This document shows, in pieces, positions 30,477-30,640 of a DNA stretch of 30,640 bases. A program made the translations under genes and the position numbers. The stretch's first letter is position 1, and each line of letters begins with the position of its first letter. Under the pieces are notes generated by a model. It was not told the DNA's origin, ran no database searches, and worked only from the letters and a program-made list of their open reading frames with translations. The DNA is from a virus: IMG/VR virus record IMGVR_UViG_3300005529_000544, positions 1-30,640 of that record; one strand, given 5' to 3'.

Positions 30477-30640
30477 GCACGCAAACGAAAATCGAATGGT
30501 GCGACCACACGTTCAATCCATGGATCGGCTGCACGAAGGTGGATGAGCTGTGCACGAATTGCTACGCGGAAACACAGGACAAATTCCGCGCCTGGACGCC
30601 GAAAGGATGGGGCAAAGGCAAGCCGCGCCAGCGCACGAGC
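30473..30640 (+). CDS. DUF5131 / phage Gp37-Gp68 family protein (5' part only)
   Basis: 56 codons from ATG 30473 to the right edge. TKIEWCDHTFNPWIGCTKVDELCTNCYAE matches the family start 'tkIeWtd.TwNP..GCtkvs.gC.nCYAe', with a Cys triad (C20, C27, C30) near the N-terminus, as in the radical-SAM-like group to which the family is related. Function unknown in general; phage copies may act on nucleic acids (inference). Coupled to the previous gene by ATGA. Confidence 0.8.
   Translation, partial: MSTQTKIEWCDHTFNPWIGCTKVDELCTNCYAETQDKFRAWTPKGWGKGKPRQRTS

Noticed and set aside
1-30640. CRISPR array, insertion sequence or rRNA
   Set aside because: No evenly spaced repeats, no IS-type inverted ends around a second transposase, and no rRNA-like sequence seen.

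Overview
This window is most of a Mu-like (transposable) phage genome, probably an integrated prophage, in a GC-rich bacterium. The evidence is a MuA-type DDE transposase next to a MuB-type ATPase and a Gam-like protein on the + strand, and a head module of Mu type on the - strand (gp27-like, gp28-like terminase, DUF935 portal, I-like protease, gp36-like, F-like, G-like). A lipoprotein and a double-psi beta-barrel protein in the lysis region suggest a Gram-negative host. The style (coupled ATGA overlaps, weak Shine-Dalgarno sites, a 'GCCACGGAG...CTCCGTGGC' intergenic repeat) reminds me of Verrucomicrobiota/PVC genomes, but host assignment is a weak inference. Neither phage end, and no flanking host DNA, can be recognised, so both ends lie outside the window or are unrecognised.

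Layout. (1) 1-18490, - strand, read right to left: packaging, head and tail genes, nearly all overlapping or abutting. The transcript order is small gp25/26-like proteins, small terminase, large terminase, portal, a fused protease-scaffold-coat protein, a secreted small protein in the decoration-protein position, connector/neck proteins, head-morphogenesis F, G, tail tube, two unknowns, a glycosidase-like fibre with a signal peptide, tape measure, and a hub-like protein cut by the window edge. No tail sheath is present, which points to a non-contractile (siphovirus) tail as in the Mu-like phages B3 and D3112. (2) 18487-20234, - strand: lysis region with a lipoprotein, a Pam3-gp28-type holin, a tRNA with a CAT anticodon and initiator-type features, a 27-residue membrane peptide and an RlpA/DPBB-type protein as likely endolysin. 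(3) 20235-21842: control region. A CI-like S24-peptidase repressor and two small membrane proteins run leftward. A nested palindrome separates the repressor from a rightward Cro/Ner-like gene, and a GTGGAAA repeat cluster precedes the late genes. (4) 21846-30640, + strand: early operon. Ten small, mostly unrecognised genes lead to a DUF3102 protein, transposase A, ATPase B, a winged-helix-like protein, a MazG-like protein, a zinc-ribbon protein, Gam, and the start of a DUF5131 (Gp37/Gp68) gene.

How it works together (inference from family knowledge): the repressor holds the divergent operons off and could be cleaved during SOS. The early operon then makes transposase, its target-capture ATPase and the DNA-end protector Gam for replicative transposition. 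The leftward late operon makes lysis, packaging and virion proteins. The most unusual features are the divergent architecture with a central repressor (Mu has it at the left end), the initiator-like tRNA inside the lysis cassette, a transposase whose second catalytic Asp appears to be Glu, the 762-residue protease-scaffold-coat fusion with a possible internal start, and Sec-type signal peptides on two late-operon proteins.
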